Assembly: GCA_031269645.1 (NCBI GenBank)
Contig: JAISYW010000076.1
Span: 1 to 5,914 of the forward strand
Length of the DNA stretch: 5,914 nt
From: Holosporaceae bacterium
Lineage (GTDB): Bacteria; Pseudomonadota; Alphaproteobacteria; UBA3830
Direction: 5' to 3'
The number at the start of each line of letters is the position of its first letter. Position 1 is the stretch's first letter. The notes beneath the pieces are model-generated. The model ran no database searches, had not been told where the DNA came from, and saw only the letters and a list, made by a program, of their open reading frames with translations. The position numbers and the translations under genes were made by a program. This document shows positions 5,250 through 5,914 of this stretch, in pieces.

Positions 5250-5914
5250 TTATTTTTTTGGCGATCTTTTGTTGCTGTTGCGACCAAAGGTTCTATCTTC
5301 TTCCATTTTTTCTTCATCTTCTTCATCTTCTTCCTCTGCTTCATTTTCTTCCTCTGCTTCATTTTCTTCCTCGTCATCTTCAGTTTTTTTACGTTTTTTC
5401 TTTTTCTGTGTATCACCTTTCTGCTCGTCTTCCTCTCGTCCTTCCTTTCCCTTCTTCTTTTTAGACTTTTTAGAAGAGAGGTCTTCCTCCTCTTCTTCCT
5501 CACCTTCCGATCTACCGCCAGAGACATCGCATCTTTTTATTATTTTATTTCTTTCGGATTCATCTAATTCTTTGTGCTCATAAAAATTTTTCACATCCGG
5601 AATAATTACATCACAGAACATTTTAAAATCTTCTATTATTTTTTTGTTTGTTTTTGAATCTATATTTATATTGGTAGACCCCTTGGTAATATTTTCCAAA
5701 CACGTTTGAAACGAAGAAAGTACTCCCATTAATTTATCGCTTTGTGCATTTAAACTGTTTAGTTTTTTTCTGCCCTCGTCTAGATATGCGCCAGAAAAGT
5801 CTAAGGTCGTTGTTTGAGCCCAAATATTAGCGTGAACTTTCACATTAAAGATTAACACCTTTATTACTGGGCCACACATAAAAGCAAATATATTATTAAT
5901 TTGCTCCTCCAACA
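5250..5914 (-). CDS. Unrecognised protein with a highly charged Lys/Glu-rich C-terminal half (partial at window edge)
   Basis: I do not recognise this protein. The frame is open to the right edge, where the first possible start is a TTG at 5910-5912; the first ATG is 11 codons further in (5877-5879). The true start may lie outside the window, so numbering from the TTG is provisional. Residues 10-33 are rather hydrophobic (IKVLIFNVKVHANIWA), possibly a signal or membrane segment. Residues about 40-130 have ordinary composition with predicted helices. From about 136 to 207 the sequence is almost only Lys, Arg, Glu and Asp: acidic runs alternate with basic clusters KKSKKKKGK and KKKKRKK, and the end is NKRSPKK. 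A six-residue unit ENEAEE is repeated. It is upstream of tRNA-Leu, separated by 112 nt. Its reality as a gene is supported by the long frame with ordinary composition in its first half; the charged tail is low complexity. Role unknown. Confidence 0.6.
   Translation of the reverse strand, partial: LEEQINNIFAFMCGPVIKVLIFNVKVHANIWAQTTTLDFSGAYLDEGRKKLNSLNAQSDKLMGVLSSFQTCLENITKGSTNINIDSKTNKKIIEDFKMFCDVIIPDVKNFYEHKELDESERNKIIKRCDVSGGRSEGEEEEEEDLSSKKSKKKKGKEGREEDEQKGDTQKKKKRKKTEDDEEENEAEEENEAEEEDEEDEEKMEEDRTFGRNSNKRSPKK
5312..5372. repeat. In-frame tandem repeats in the Lys/Glu-rich gene
   Basis: Two perfect 18-bp units, TTCCTCTGCTTCATTTTC (5331-5348 and 5349-5366), plus a 6-bp partial copy (5367-5372) encode the repeated hexapeptide ENEAEE. 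Directly beside them, a 9-bp unit CTTCATCTT occurs twice (5312-5329). Both unit lengths are multiples of three, so copy-number change would keep the frame. Confidence 0.85.

Noticed and set aside
5312..5372. Short repeats as a CRISPR array
   Set aside because: The units are 9 and 18 bp, directly adjacent without spacers, and in frame inside a coding sequence.
5189..5583. Long plus-strand frames rich in Phe/Leu or Ser opposite the Lys/Glu-rich gene
   Set aside because: They are the complement of a low-complexity Lys/Glu coding stretch; their extreme Phe, Leu or Ser content follows from that and they have no ribosome-binding site or family likeness.
5910..5912. TTG as the true start of the Lys/Glu-rich protein
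   Set aside because: It lies 2 nt from the window edge and the frame is open there, so the apparent start may only reflect the cut; I report the gene as partial.

Overview
The window looks like a piece of a reduced, AT-rich alphaproteobacterial chromosome, probably a host-associated lineage such as Holosporales or a relative. This placement is inferred from protein motifs, not from a search. RecF carries the alphaproteobacterial-style STGEQK signature and a C-terminal TGTERNLF block. DnaN has the SPEENRHNLNGIYLH block. The S2 N-terminus reads [18 protein letters not shown] small secreted beta-barrel and a strange Lys/Glu-rich protein fit an intracellular or symbiotic bacterium.

Every gene I can support lies on the minus strand, so in transcription order the window runs from right to left. 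It begins with the 3' part of an unrecognised Lys/Glu-rich protein (5250-5914, open at the window edge). Next come tRNA-Leu(CAA) (5051-5137) and, only 26 nt downstream, trpS (4011-5024). An HU-family nucleoid protein (3658-3930) follows, closed by a clear rho-independent terminator (3611-3638). After it comes a secreted eight-strand outer-membrane barrel with its own possible promoter (2823-3545). Then come dnaN (1632-2735) and recF (518-1627), 4 nt apart and probably translationally coupled. A 336-nt gene-free gap (182-517) separates recF from the first 60 codons of rpsB (1-181). This gap holds a good sigma70-type promoter and a leader with long-range base pairing.

Most of the content is housekeeping: the sliding clamp and its recombination partner RecF, nucleoid architecture, Trp and Leu decoding, and ribosome assembly. 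No mobile element, CRISPR array or complete new multi-gene system is visible. The observations most worth checking are these: the structured rpsB leader; HU with Phe in place of the tip proline of the DNA-binding arm; a TrpRS of the GDRPTG type, unlike the usual proteobacterial one, with KASKS instead of KMSKS; and the Lys/Glu-rich protein, which has nuclear-localisation-like basic clusters and an in-frame tandem repeat.
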